Positions 24,876 through 34,361 of a DNA stretch of 53,751 bases are shown here, in pieces. Position 1 is the first letter of the stretch. Each line of letters opens with the position of its first letter. Position numbers and translations under genes: made by a program. The DNA lies in contig JABWCH010000011.1 in assembly GCA_013359215.1 (NCBI GenBank), positions 1-53,751 on the forward strand, read 5' to 3'. A model generated the notes under the pieces. The model had not been told where the DNA came from, did not search any database, and saw only the letters and a program-made list of their open reading frames with translations. Source of the DNA: Candidatus Brocadiia bacterium. Lineage in GTDB: Bacteria > Planctomycetota > Uabimicrobiia > Uabimicrobiales > JABWCH01.

Positions 24876-27800
24876 ATGAGAGGGGAGAGAATATTTATTC
24901 TTCTAGGAGCATTGAGTGCTATTCTCCTTGTAATTCTTTTTGCTTTACTCTTATGCTGTCCTCCCGAACACCGTCCTTTGTTCAAGGATCTTCTATCAGA
25001 GTATAAAGTGCACTATGGTTTGGATTTAAAAGGTGGATCTGAGCTTCTTTATCAAATTAGCCAGAAAGACATTGATCCTACCAGAAATTTGAGCGATGTA
25101 CTCGATGAAACCATAGGCGTTATCAGCCAGCGTATTTTTGAATCCAACATCGTCAAAGACCCCAAAGTTCAAAAACAGGGCGAAGAACTGATTCTGATTC
25201 AATTGCCTGGTTTGAACCAGGTAGAAACCGATGCTATCAAGAGAGAAATCGAAAGACTGGGAAACCTGGAATTCCGTCTTGTCGCATCCAAAGGTATCGG
25301 CGCGGAAATAGATGAAACAGAAGAACGCTCCAAATACGAAACTATGCTTTCTTTGGGCGAGGCCAGCCTTAAAGACTACCAGAACGAACTTCTGGCAAAA
25401 GGATATTACTGGTATGCTCCCAGAGACGATAGCACCAAAAGCGGAAGCCAGGCTCATTTGCTTTGGATTAAAGATGGATATGATTTTACAGGAAAAAAAT
25501 TCCGCAATTTCTATTCCACAACACACGAAGCTAGAAAAGCCATTGGTTTCGAGCTAAAAGAAGAACACAAAGCCTATTTTGGTGACTTTACCAACAAATA
25601 CAAAAATGAGAGACTCGCGATTGTTTTCAACAACAAAGTTGTCTCTGCCCCTACAATCAATGGCCGTATTGATGGCGTAGGCGTTATGGTGGGCTTTGAT
25701 GTAAAAGAGCTGGATCTTCTTATGAAACTCCTTCGCTCAGGTTCTCTCGAAGTGCAACCTGAGTTGATGAACGAAAACAGCATTGGGCCAAGCTTAGGAG
25801 AAGATGCTGTCCGATTAGGCGTTTCTGCTGGTCTGTTAGGTGTATTGTGCGTAATTCTTTTTATGGCAATGTATTATTTAGGCTTAGGAATCATCGCCAA
25901 TATCGCCATGCTCACCAACGTAATCCTGATGGGAGCTATTCTGGTGATCTGGGGCGAAACCCTTACTTTGCCTGGTATTGCAGGTATTCTCTTGACTATG
26001 GGTATGTCTGTAGATGCCAACATTCTGATTTTTGAAAGAATCCGAGAAGAAAAGAAAAAACGCCTGGATGCTTACAAACTCGAAACTGGCAAAGAAAAAA
26101 CTTCTTTCAATAGTGCTGAGTTGATGGATATCCAGAACAATGGTTATGATCGCGCTTTTGTAACCATCTTTGATTCCAACATCACAACCTTGTTTACCGC
26201 TTTGATTCTTTATTTCATCGGTTCTGGCCCAGTCAAAGGTTTTGGTTTTACCCTTTCCTGGGGTATCCTGACCAACTTCTTCACTGCGATTGTATTGAGC
26301 CGTATATTGTCTTCCCTTGCTATACAGATGGGCTTAATGCGCAGCATGAGCATGTTCGAATGGGTAAAATCCGATAGAGGTTATAAATTTACAAATGTCA
26401 TGCACTATGCCTGGGTTTATTCTGTTATTCTAATCGCTTTGGGAATGTCCTTATTTGTATCCCGTGGCGAACAAAACTATGGCCTGGATCTCAGAGGTGG
26501 TATTTTGGCTCAGATCAATCTGGAAAAGCCTCTTACCACACAAGAAGTAAGAGAGAGACTCAAAGGCAAATTCCAGGTAGAAATCCAGCACATCATTACC
26601 GAAGAAGGTCTGAAGCAAGAAGGTTGGTATAACTTCCTTGTGCAGATGCCCAATCTGAATCTGGACAAAATCGAAACAATCAATGTAAAACTGGCAGAAT
26701 TGTCTGGCGAACTGAATGCTAAGAATGCCACTTTGAAAGAATACACATCGATTGTCATTCGCACAGAAGAAGACCTCAAAAGATCCAAAAGAGCATTAAA
26801 CCGATTGATGCGCGATAAAGCCTCTGAAGAAAATATCCAAAAGGCAAAACAGGATATTAAGCTTAGAGAAGATAAAATCAAAAACAACCGCGATCAGGTA
26901 AGTGCTGCTGAAAAAGAAATTGAAAAAATCAAAGGAGAAAGAGAAAAATTGCTCAAGGAAAAGAATGTTCTGGGCGGAAGCGAAGAACTCAGAAAAGAAA
27001 TCCAAGAGCAATTCAAAGCAGAACTCGCTCCTCTTCCTTTTGGAAAAATACAGGCAGGCGAAGGCCAGTTCAACAACTACCATATTATTCCCCTTAGCAT
27101 GAGTACTCCCATTTCAAGCGAATTTGCGCAAAAGACCTTAAGCACAAGCAAAAAGCTTTTCAGGGAAGTTCATGTTGGAAACAAACAGTTGGGTGGATTG
27201 CTCAAAGTTAAAAAAGATAGCGGTCTTTCTGAAAGTGCTTTAGCAGAGCTTATCCAAAAGCAACTGGATATGGTTTCTCGTATAGAGGCAGATAAAATCG
27301 AGAAGATCGAAGTAAAGAAAAGCCAGCAAGAAAACGAATATTCTGTGGTGGTTTCTTTTACATCTGTTGTTCCAGAGTATTCTATTCTCAGGGCTTTGGA
27401 TGAATGCAACCTGGAATCCTATAAAGTTTCCGCTTTGGACAATGGACAAAGCGAAATGAAACGTTTCCACGTCTTTATGCTCTTACCCTTGAAAGAAATC
27501 CAGAATAGCGCGGACGAAATCCAGCATAAAGTGGAAGAAGAGCTGCGCCAGGCTTTTGATGAAAAAGAATATAAAGAAGAAAAAGTGTATTTCTCCAACC
27601 CATTCCCTAGATTTACTCAGGTTTCTGGGCTTGTAGCTAAGGCACAAAAAGCAAAAGCATATCAGGCTATTGTTCTATCTCTCATCATGATTATGCTTTA
27701 CATTGCGTTCCGTTTCCCCAATGGAATGATCTATGGATTTGGTTCTGTGGTTGCTCTTGCACACGATGTTCTATTCACAATGGGTGCTATTGCATTCTTT

Positions 27801-28199
27801 GGCGCAACAGGAATCGTCAATATCCAGATTGATCTTACAATCATTGCAGCCTTGCTTACTATTGTTGGTTACTCTATCAACAATACCATCGTAATCTTTG
27901 ATCGTCTAAGAGAAACACAGCATAAATATGATAAAGAGATTTGGGAAAGATTTGGCAAGGAAAAAATCATCCAGGAGTTCAATCTTGCTCTTAACCAGAC
28001 TTTAGGCAGAACCCTATTTACCTCCTTTACTACTTTGGTTGTTTTGGTTTGCATCTTTGTTCTCAACTATGGTAAAGGCAGCGTCATGGAAGGATTCTCT
28101 TTCGCTCTGTTGTTTGGAGTTGGCATTGGAACATATTCTTCCTGGTTTATTGCTCCTGCTATTGCTCTTTTCTGTGAAAAGAAAAACCGTCGTGCTTAA
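24876..28199 (+). CDS. secDF: fused protein translocase subunit SecDF
   Basis: 1107 residues: SecD half (about 1-510) and SecF half (about 510-1107), each with an N-terminal span, a periplasmic domain opening with YGLDL(K/R)GG, and a five-helix RND-type membrane block. It uses ion flow to help pull proteins through SecYEG. The SecF half is about twice the usual size because residues about 595-700 form a long charged coiled coil (e.g. KQDIKLREDKIKNNRDQVS) within the periplasmic domain. AAAGGAAAG 9 nt before the ATG sets the start, rather than the TTG 42 bases upstream. A terminator follows. Confidence 0.93.
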   Translation: MRGERIFILLGALSAILLVILFALLLCCPPEHRPLFKDLLSEYKVHYGLDLKGGSELLYQISQKDIDPTRNLSDVLDETIGVISQRIFESNIVKDPKVQKQGEELILIQLPGLNQVETDAIKREIERLGNLEFRLVASKGIGAEIDETEERSKYETMLSLGEASLKDYQNELLAKGYYWYAPRDDSTKSGSQAHLLWIKDGYDFTGKKFRNFYSTTHEARKAIGFELKEEHKAYFGDFTNKYKNERLAIVFNNKVVSAPTINGRIDGVGVMVGFDVKELDLLMKLLRSGSLEVQPELMNENSIGPSLGEDAVRLGVSAGLLGVLCVILFMAMYYLGLGIIANIAMLTNVILMGAILVIWGETLTLPGIAGILLTMGMSVDANILIFERIREEKKKRLDAYKLETGKEKTSFNSAELMDIQNNGYDRAFVTIFDSNITTLFTALILYFIGSGPVKGFGFTLSWGILTNFFTAIVLSRILSSLAIQMGLMRSMSMFEWVKSDRGYKFTNVMHYAWVYSVILIALGMSLFVSRGEQNYGLDLRGGILAQINLEKPLTTQEVRERLKGKFQVEIQHIITEEGLKQEGWYNFLVQMPNLNLDKIETINVKLAELSGELNAKNATLKEYTSIVIRTEEDLKRSKRALNRLMRDKASEENIQKAKQDIKLREDKIKNNRDQVSAAEKEIEKIKGEREKLLKEKNVLGGSEELRKEIQEQFKAELAPLPFGKIQAGEGQFNNYHIIPLSMSTPISSEFAQKTLSTSKKLFREVHVGNKQLGGLLKVKKDSGLSESALAELIQKQLDMVSRIEADKIEKIEVKKSQQENEYSVVVSFTSVVPEYSILRALDECNLESYKVSALDNGQSEMKRFHVFMLLPLKEIQNSADEIQHKVEEELRQAFDEKEYKEEKVYFSNPFPRFTQVSGLVAKAQKAKAYQAIVLSLIMIMLYIAFRFPNGMIYGFGSVVALAHDVLFTMGAIAFFGATGIVNIQIDLTIIAALLTIVGYSINNTIVIFDRLRETQHKYDKEIWERFGKEKIIQEFNLALNQTLGRTLFTSFTTLVVLVCIFVLNYGKGSVMEGFSFALLFGVGIGTYSSWFIAPAIALFCEKKNRRA

Positions 28200-28260
28200 A
28201 AATCAAGATATAAAAATCTTGGTTTATTCTAAGCAATACCTTCCTCTGTAAGAAGGATTT

Positions 28261-28295
28261 CTGGTGTGTGATTCAATGCACACACCAGAGAATTT
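28261..28295 (+). terminator. intrinsic terminator after secDF
   Basis: CTGGTGTGTG and CACACACCAG (10-bp perfect stem, 8-base loop) followed by AGAATTTTTC. Confidence 0.75.
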
Positions 28296-28331
28296 TTCTG
28301 CTTTCGCCCGTTTATGCGAGAAAGGCAGGTT

Positions 28332-29078
28332 ATGCTATTATCCAATAAAAAAATGTTGATTTTGATGGTGCTTCTTTTGATTCATATCATAGCCTTGTAT
28401 CAAGAAAGAGAAAAAAATAAGCAAATCCCCCTCTTAAAAGAGCAAATAGACCGTTTGGAAACCAATTTGACTCAGGCAAATGAAAAAATTCACCAAATGT
28501 CGCAGAATCTCTCTTCCAAGGATATAAAAGAAGACAACATAAAGCCAGCAGCCTATACTGAACCAAAAAATCCTATAGATCAGCCATCTGTCAGCAATAT
28601 TAAAGATAATCAAAATATTAAAGAAGAAATAATTCCAAAACCTGAAAAAGAAAAAATCCCAGAAAAAAAGAACCTAACCCCAGAAGTCAAAAAATACACA
28701 GTTCAGCAACAAGACCATATCTGGAAAATCATACGCAAAGAATACCAAACAGACAATCGAGAAGAGATAGGAAAACAAATTTTTGATGCTATCTTAGAGT
28801 ACAATCCTTTTTTAAAGGGAGATCCAAACCGCCTTAAGCCAGGTATGATTCTTTATTTGCCTGATAAAAAAAATGTACAAGAAAATGCCCAAAAAAAAGT
28901 GAAAAAAAGTGCCAGATGCCAGTTACCTTCTTATTATACGGTGCAAAATGGCGATACTCTATATGATATATCCAGGAAATATTACAAGACTCACAGAAAA
29001 TGGCTGGATATACTAGAGGCGAATCCTGATCTCAAAGATGAAAAACTTGTCTATGGGATTTGTTTAAAAATTCCCTAA
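28332..29078 (+). CDS. membrane-anchored protein with two LysM domains
   Basis: 248 residues. An N-terminal membrane anchor (KKMLILMVLLLIHIIALYQ) is followed by a coiled coil (about 25-60), a lysine/proline-rich linker, and two LysM repeats, KYTVQQQDHIWKIIRKEY...YLPD and YYTVQNGDTLYDISRKYYK...KIP. LysM binds peptidoglycan, so the protein probably tethers the inner membrane to the wall. An upstream ATG at 28314 has no ribosome-binding site; GAGAAAGG favours 28332. The shell-protein gene follows after 16 bases. Confidence 0.75.
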   Translation: MLLSNKKMLILMVLLLIHIIALYQEREKNKQIPLLKEQIDRLETNLTQANEKIHQMSQNLSSKDIKEDNIKPAAYTEPKNPIDQPSVSNIKDNQNIKEEIIPKPEKEKIPEKKNLTPEVKKYTVQQQDHIWKIIRKEYQTDNREEIGKQIFDAILEYNPFLKGDPNRLKPGMILYLPDKKNVQENAQKKVKKSARCQLPSYYTVQNGDTLYDISRKYYKTHRKWLDILEANPDLKDEKLVYGICLKIP

Positions 29079-29094
29079 TTCCAGGAGAAAAGAA

Positions 29095-29715
29095 ATGATC
29101 GAAATCAGAACTTTCACTTACATCGATATACTACAGCCACAGGTAGCGGCTTTTATCGCAACTATATGCCAGGGGTATTTGCCTCTCGAAGAGCAGGCTT
29201 CTCTATTCATAGAAGTAGCCCCAGGTATTGCCATCAATAAAATTACAGACAGGGCTATGAAAAGTGCTAATGTTTATCCTGGAATGCAGATTGTAGAAAG
29301 ATCTTACGGCCTTTTGGAAATCCATTCTTTTGATCAGGGAGAAATCAGGGCAGCAGGCGATGCTGTTTTAGACTATACGCAAGCAACCGAGTTAAGCAGG
29401 CTAAAGCCCAAAATTCTATCCTCAGAGATCATCACTGGCGTTGATGGTTATCAGGCTATGATTATCAATCGCATGCGCCATGGTCAGTTCTTGCTACAAG
29501 GGGAAACGCTATACGTCCTAGAGGTTCATCCTGCTGGCTATACAGCCCTTGCAGCGAATGAAGCAGAAAAAGCTGCCTCTGTTAATCTTTTAGAAATGAC
29601 TACATTTGGTGCGTTTGGGCGGCTCTATCTGGGCGGCAAAGAATCCGAAATCCACGAAGCAGCAAAGGCAATCCAGTTTGCTTTGAGTTCTATCCAGGGA
29701 CGAGACAATCCATAA
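29095..29715 (+). CDS. tandem-domain microcompartment shell protein (EutL-like)
   Basis: 206 residues containing two similar halves. Residues 35-94 (LFIEVAPG...DRAMKSANV...YGLLEIHSFDQGEIRAAGDAVL) line up with 137-197 (LYVLEVHPAG...ANEAEKAASV...FGRLYLGGKESEIHEAAKAI), and each is preceded by a similar permuted segment. This is the layout of a circularly permuted tandem BMC protein, which forms trimers with a central, possibly gated, pore in the shell of a bacterial microcompartment. The neighbouring CoA-acylating aldehyde dehydrogenase is a classic microcompartment enzyme. No hexameric shell or vertex gene is in the window. The family call is by fold pattern; exact subtype uncertain. Confidence 0.75.
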   Translation: MIEIRTFTYIDILQPQVAAFIATICQGYLPLEEQASLFIEVAPGIAINKITDRAMKSANVYPGMQIVERSYGLLEIHSFDQGEIRAAGDAVLDYTQATELSRLKPKILSSEIITGVDGYQAMIINRMRHGQFLLQGETLYVLEVHPAGYTALAANEAEKAASVNLLEMTTFGAFGRLYLGGKESEIHEAAKAIQFALSSIQGRDNP

Positions 29716-29774
29716 TGGTGTTTTGGCTTGTGTTTTTTCTAAAATATGAAATTTATTCAATTTGACAATAATAG

Positions 29775-29905
29775 CCTGACACGGATAAACAGAAAAAGCA
29801 TTTTATCACGAATTTCACGAATGGCCGAATAGCACGAATGGATAATTTTATCTTTATTTGTTTTATTCGTCTTATTCGTATCATTCGTGATTTCAATATT
29901 TTTTT
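29775..29905. repeat. CGAAT-type dispersed repeat
   Basis: Starts ACACGGATAAACAG and contains ATCACGAATTTCACGAATGG on one side and CTTATTCGTATCATTCGTGA on the other, so it folds back on itself. It ends right at the start of the aldehyde dehydrogenase gene. Confidence 0.7.
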
Positions 29906-29911
29906 CTGTCC

Positions 29912-31489
29912 GTGAAGAATCTTTACACTTTTAAACAAAATTTCACTCGTAAGCGACTAAGATTGTCAAATGAATTCTCATCGCTAAAAATTAAGGATAT
30001 TGATGTGGATCAAGATTTACAATCACTTCAGGAAGTGCGGAATTGTGTTGCAAAGGCCAAAGAAGCCCAAAAAGTTCTTTCCCACTATTCGCAAGATGAA
30101 GTAGATAAACTGGTGGGATTGATGGCATCTTATGGCTATAGAGCAGCCCAGGAATTGGCTGAAATCGCCTGCGAGGAAAGCGGATTTGGTAGGGTGGAAA
30201 GCAAAAGGGAAAAAAATATTTTTGCAACACGAAATGTGTATGAAAATATCAAGGATATTAAAACAGTGGGCATCGTCCACCAGGATTTGGAGAAGCAGGT
30301 TTATGAAATAGCTACTCCTATGGGAATAGTAGCGGCTATTATACCCATCACTAACCCTACTTCTACAGCGTTGTTTAAAATTTTGATTGCGATTAAAGCC
30401 CGCTGTGCTATAGTACTTTCGCCTCATCCTCGCGGGGTACGTTGTACACAAGCATCTGCCAATGTAATGAAAAAGGCCATTTCTTCTATAGGTGCACCAG
30501 AGGATCTAGTGGGATGCCTCACAATCCCAACAATGGCAGCAACCCAAGAATTGATGAAGCACCCTGATATAGCTGTAATTCTAGCAACAGGAGGCTCAGG
30601 ACTGGTAAAAGCAGCCTATTCTTCTGGAAAGCCAGCCATAGGTGTAGGCCCAGGAAATGTTCCTGCCTATATCGAAAAAAGCGCGGATATAGAACACGCT
30701 GTCCGATGCCTTGTCGCGAGCCAAACTTTTGACTGGGGAACAATTTGCGCTTCTGAGCAGGCTGTTGTAATAGACAGTGCTATTGAAAAAAAATGCTTAG
30801 AAGAATTTTCTCGCCAAAAAGCGTATATATGTAATGATAAAGAAATTCAGATGCTTGAATCGCTTATGCCTTCAGGCTCAAGCATGAATCCAGACATTGT
30901 AGGCAAATCTCCTGTCTTCATTGCGCAAAAGGCAGGGTTCTCTGTACCAGAAAGCACAACAATACTTTTGGCAAAACAAAAAGGAGTTGGAAACAGCTAT
31001 CCTCTCTCTCGCGAAAAACTTGGCCCTATTCTTGCCCTTTATGTAGAAGAAAACTGGGAAAAAGCTTGCGAGAGATGTTTTGAAATATTGAACTACGGAG
31101 GTATGGGGCATACCTTGGTTATCCATTCTCAAGACCAGAAGATTATTAGTGCGTTTGCATTAAAAAAACCAGCTTTCCGTATTCTTGTCAATGCCCCCTC
31201 TTCTCAAGGAGGTGTTGGATACGCTACAGGCTTAGTTCCTTCTATGACTCTAGGATGTGGATCATTAGGCGGGAATATCAGTTCGGACAACATAACCTGT
31301 AAGCATTTGTTGAATATCAAGAGGATTGCTTTGGGCAATAGCAATCTATTCCCTGATATTGCAACACCTTTTGTTTCTCTGGCAAACCAGGAAAAACAAA
31401 AAAAGTCTTATCATCCTGACCCTTTTGAAGATTTACCTGGCCCAGGAAAGCGGTATTATATAGGGCCTTATAATAATCCAAATATATGA
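29912..31489 (+). CDS. CoA-acylating aldehyde dehydrogenase (EutE/PduP type)
   Basis: 525 residues with the GTG start used here. NAD- and CoA-dependent oxidation of an aldehyde to acyl-CoA. Catalytic cysteine in DWGTICASEQ (about residue 278); cofactor-binding segments ITNPTSTALFKI, GGSGLVKAAYSSGKPAIGVGPGNVP and a C-terminal TLGCGSLGGN. An N-terminal extension of about 40 residues precedes the conserved core, as in EutE and PduP, where it targets the enzyme to microcompartments; here it is basic and not clearly amphipathic. No good ribosome-binding site is seen at the GTG, which directly abuts a repeat, so the true start could be a little downstream. Extra C-terminal tail ends YYIGPYNNPNI. 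Confidence 0.85.
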   Translation: MKNLYTFKQNFTRKRLRLSNEFSSLKIKDIDVDQDLQSLQEVRNCVAKAKEAQKVLSHYSQDEVDKLVGLMASYGYRAAQELAEIACEESGFGRVESKREKNIFATRNVYENIKDIKTVGIVHQDLEKQVYEIATPMGIVAAIIPITNPTSTALFKILIAIKARCAIVLSPHPRGVRCTQASANVMKKAISSIGAPEDLVGCLTIPTMAATQELMKHPDIAVILATGGSGLVKAAYSSGKPAIGVGPGNVPAYIEKSADIEHAVRCLVASQTFDWGTICASEQAVVIDSAIEKKCLEEFSRQKAYICNDKEIQMLESLMPSGSSMNPDIVGKSPVFIAQKAGFSVPESTTILLAKQKGVGNSYPLSREKLGPILALYVEENWEKACERCFEILNYGGMGHTLVIHSQDQKIISAFALKKPAFRILVNAPSSQGGVGYATGLVPSMTLGCGSLGGNISSDNITCKHLLNIKRIALGNSNLFPDIATPFVSLANQEKQKKSYHPDPFEDLPGPGKRYYIGPYNNPNI

Positions 31490-31520
31490 ACATTTTTACA
31501 GCTTTTCTTTAGGAGAAAGT

Positions 31521-32414
31521 ATGATGCAAAAGCCATTTAAGCCAAAAAAAGGTTTTCCCAAAAAGGGTTTTAAAGGAGGCAAAGGGCCAAAAAAATTCCA
31601 AAAAAAGCCCCATAAAGGCCCCAAAAAACCAATTCCAGAAGAAATAAAAGTAATAATGGAAAATTATAAGCTATGTCTTCCCATAGCTTTAAAGGTACAT
31701 ACAGCAAAAATCACTGTCGAACAAGCAGTAGAAGAGCAAAAAATCAAAGATGAAGTCAAAGCAAAAGCCTTAGTTCTTTGCGAAAAATTTAAAGAAATCA
31801 ACTTTGCAGCAGCTTGCAAAATTATCAAAGACAATTCTAGCCCTGAAGAATACTTAGCCAGAATACAGCAGAAAAAAGACAGACTTCTGGCAGTTGAATT
31901 GCAAAAAAAAGCCAGAATGCAACAAGACTCTGCGCAATCTCCAGCATACCAGACATTAGAAGAATATACAAAAGATCAAACTTTATTGGAGCTGGCACAG
32001 TACAAAGGGACATTTAACAAAGGAAGAATCCGAGATTTTACTCCCTATACATTCTACTTTGTATCACAGGATAAAGAGACAATCATCCATCGACTAAGCT
32101 TGAAGTATTTATATAAAGAAGAACACAGTGCCATGCTTCAAAAATGGATCATTACAGACAAAACCATACAGAAGAAGCAGCTTCGTCCTAAATATAAACC
32201 CATAGATCGTTTCCAATTTCCCGAAGGCGTTTTGCAAAAAGGCGCGGAAATTATGCTTGCCCTTCATGAAGGAGAAATGATTCGTGGAGTCATTGAATGG
32301 TTTACTCCTTATGATATTATGCTAAAAGCCAGTGGCAAGTATCCGTTGTGGGTATTCCGTCATGCTGTCATTGAGTGTGCCTTGCTAAAACGCCCTCCCA
32401 AAACTGAACCATAG
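31521..32414 (+). CDS. tandem Hfq/Sm-like protein with polybasic tail
   Basis: 297 residues. The first 37 are almost only Lys, Gly, Pro and Phe. A helical region resembling an initiation-factor-like basic segment follows (40-150). Two Sm-like stretches come next: 153-200 (LLELAQYKGTFNKGRIRDFTP, ending HRLSLKYLYK) and 236-290 (LQKGAEIMLALHEGEMIRGV, IEWFTPYDIMLK, VFRHAVIECALL). The second matches the Hfq pattern G-x-x-(I/L)-x-G-x-(I/V)-E-x-F-x-x-(Y/F)-x-(I/V)-x-L-K ... (V/L)-(Y/F)-(K/R)-H-A-(I/V). RNA binding is therefore likely. AGGAGAAAG before the first ATG. No classical Hfq gene is in the window. Assignment by eye; needs profile confirmation. Confidence 0.6.
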   Translation: MMQKPFKPKKGFPKKGFKGGKGPKKFQKKPHKGPKKPIPEEIKVIMENYKLCLPIALKVHTAKITVEQAVEEQKIKDEVKAKALVLCEKFKEINFAAACKIIKDNSSPEEYLARIQQKKDRLLAVELQKKARMQQDSAQSPAYQTLEEYTKDQTLLELAQYKGTFNKGRIRDFTPYTFYFVSQDKETIIHRLSLKYLYKEEHSAMLQKWIITDKTIQKKQLRPKYKPIDRFQFPEGVLQKGAEIMLALHEGEMIRGVIEWFTPYDIMLKASGKYPLWVFRHAVIECALLKRPPKTEP

Positions 32415-32577
32415 TTCACCCTTCTTATCCTTGTCCTTACAGCAGGCAAAAGCAGAGCTATTCATCATAGCACTGCTTACCCTGCACAAGTTTATTTGCT
32501 GTAGATCCAATTTAAATAAGCATATTGAATGAATAAACCATCTGGTATGCTTATCCAGTCCCTTTAGAGAGATTATT
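32415..32577 (+). other. spacer before recJ
   Basis: 163 bases; no hairpin, ORF or clear promoter recognised. Confidence 0.3.
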
Positions 32578-34317
32578 ATGAAATATCGCTGGATAGTCAA
32601 AGAAGTAGAAAAAAGCATAGTAGAAAATTTAAAGCAAAACTTAAACTTGGGAGCAGTCTTTTGTACTATACTAGCATCAAGAGGGGTATCTGATGCAAAG
32701 GATGCAGAAAATTTTTTACAACCTAAATGGCAACATCTACATAATCCCTATTTGTTTTATGAAATGAAAGAAGCTATATCTCGCATAAAAAGAGCAGTCC
32801 AGAATCAAGAAAAAATTTTCTTATACGGTGACTACGATGTGGATGGCGTTACTTCTACTTCTTTACTATACCAGTGCCTCAAGCTTCTCAAAGCCAATGT
32901 CGAATACTATATTCCTGATCGCCTTAAAGAAGGCTATGGAATGCATATTTCTTCTATACAATATCTTCATCAAAAAAATGCCAATCTTATTATTACAGTA
33001 GATTGCGGAATAAGCAGTTGCAAAGAGGTTGAAGAAGCCAACCGTTTGGGAATTGATGTCGTAGTCACGGATCACCATGAAGTCGATGAACAAATACCCA
33101 AAGCTTTTGCTATCGTCAATCCCAAAGACCCAAGAGGTACATATCCCTTCAAGGGGATTGCAGGGGTCGGCGTTGCCTTCAAAGTTGCCTGGGCTTTATG
33201 CCAGGAATTTTCAGAAGATGCCCAAAAAGTAGCCCCCCAGCTTCGCGAGTTTCTTTTGGATTCCATGGCACTCGTTGCTTTAGGTACAATCTCTGATGTT
33301 GCACCCCTTGTGGATGAAAATAGAATTATGGCAAGATATGGTCTTCTCGCCCTGGAAACGACCAAAAGCGTGGGCTTGAAATCTTTAAAATCTATTGCCA
33401 ATATAAATCAGTTGAAAACCATCACGTCTGAGCATGTAGGATTTCGTCTTGGCCCTAGAATCAATGCTATGGGAAGACTGGAAAACTCTTTTGAATCCGT
33501 AGAGCTGCTTACTACAAATAGCGTAGAAAAAGCAGAAAATCTGGCAAAAAAAATGGAGCTTCAAAACCAAAAAAGGAAGACGCTCCAGGAAAAAATGTAT
33601 CGGCAAGCCAAACAGCATATAGAAAGAAATCATCTTGCCCACAAAAAAGTACTAACGCTTGCAGAAGAAAGCTGGCATCCTGGTGTTGTAGGAATTGTTG
33701 CCAACCGTTTGCTAGAAGAATACTACAGACCAGTGCTTATGATTGCTTTAAACAATGGCGAAGGAAGAGGTTCTGCACGATCTATACCAGGATTCCATCT
33801 TTTCCAGGCTTTACAAGGCGGCTGCCGCCATCTGATGGCTTATGGCGGTCATGAAATGGCAGCAGGATTTAAAATAAAAAAAGAAGAAATCCCCAATCTG
33901 GACAACTATCTGAACCAAAGAGCGCAGGAAATTCTCACACAAGAACAGATGCAGCCTGCCTTAACTATAGACTCTGAAATCACTTTACAGGATATAGACT
34001 GGGATTTTATCAATCTGGTAGAAAAGATGACCCCCTTTGGAGAAGGCAATTCCGAGCCACTCCTCCTCTGCAAAAACCTGGAAATTGTAAAAAACCCTGC
34101 CCCTGAAAGGTATGGAACAAAAGGCGAACACCTTTCTTTTCGCGTGAGAAGCGGCGAAAAAATTTTCCGAGCAATTTTCTTCGGAGAAGGCCAAATGTTC
34201 GACTCCCTGATGTCAAGCACCCACTGCGACCTTGTTTTCAAAGCAAAACGAAACACTTGGAACGACACAGAATATATCCAGCTTACTATAAAAGACATGC
34301 ATTTATTTTCTAAATAA
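32578..34317 (+). CDS. recJ: single-stranded-DNA-specific exonuclease RecJ
   Basis: 579 residues, normal length. DHH phosphoesterase motifs in order: YGDYDVDGVTSTSLLY (motif I), TVDCGISS (II), VVVTDHHEV (III), GIAGVGVAFKVAWAL (IV), DSMALVALGTISDVAPL, and the C-terminal DHHA1 motif RSIPGFHLFQAL...YGGHEMAAGF, followed by an OB-fold-like end. It degrades single-stranded DNA 5' to 3' in recombination and mismatch repair. AGAGAG before the ATG. Confidence 0.95.
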   Translation: MKYRWIVKEVEKSIVENLKQNLNLGAVFCTILASRGVSDAKDAENFLQPKWQHLHNPYLFYEMKEAISRIKRAVQNQEKIFLYGDYDVDGVTSTSLLYQCLKLLKANVEYYIPDRLKEGYGMHISSIQYLHQKNANLIITVDCGISSCKEVEEANRLGIDVVVTDHHEVDEQIPKAFAIVNPKDPRGTYPFKGIAGVGVAFKVAWALCQEFSEDAQKVAPQLREFLLDSMALVALGTISDVAPLVDENRIMARYGLLALETTKSVGLKSLKSIANINQLKTITSEHVGFRLGPRINAMGRLENSFESVELLTTNSVEKAENLAKKMELQNQKRKTLQEKMYRQAKQHIERNHLAHKKVLTLAEESWHPGVVGIVANRLLEEYYRPVLMIALNNGEGRGSARSIPGFHLFQALQGGCRHLMAYGGHEMAAGFKIKKEEIPNLDNYLNQRAQEILTQEQMQPALTIDSEITLQDIDWDFINLVEKMTPFGEGNSEPLLLCKNLEIVKNPAPERYGTKGEHLSFRVRSGEKIFRAIFFGEGQMFDSLMSSTHCDLVFKAKRNTWNDTEYIQLTIKDMHLFSK

Positions 34318-34361
34318 AAGGAAACAGCATTAAACGCTTATTGACTTAGCTCCTAATTTTA

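Noticed and set aside
28314..28331. Earlier ATG for the LysM protein
   Set aside because: No ribosome-binding site before it, whereas GAGAAAGG precedes the next ATG.
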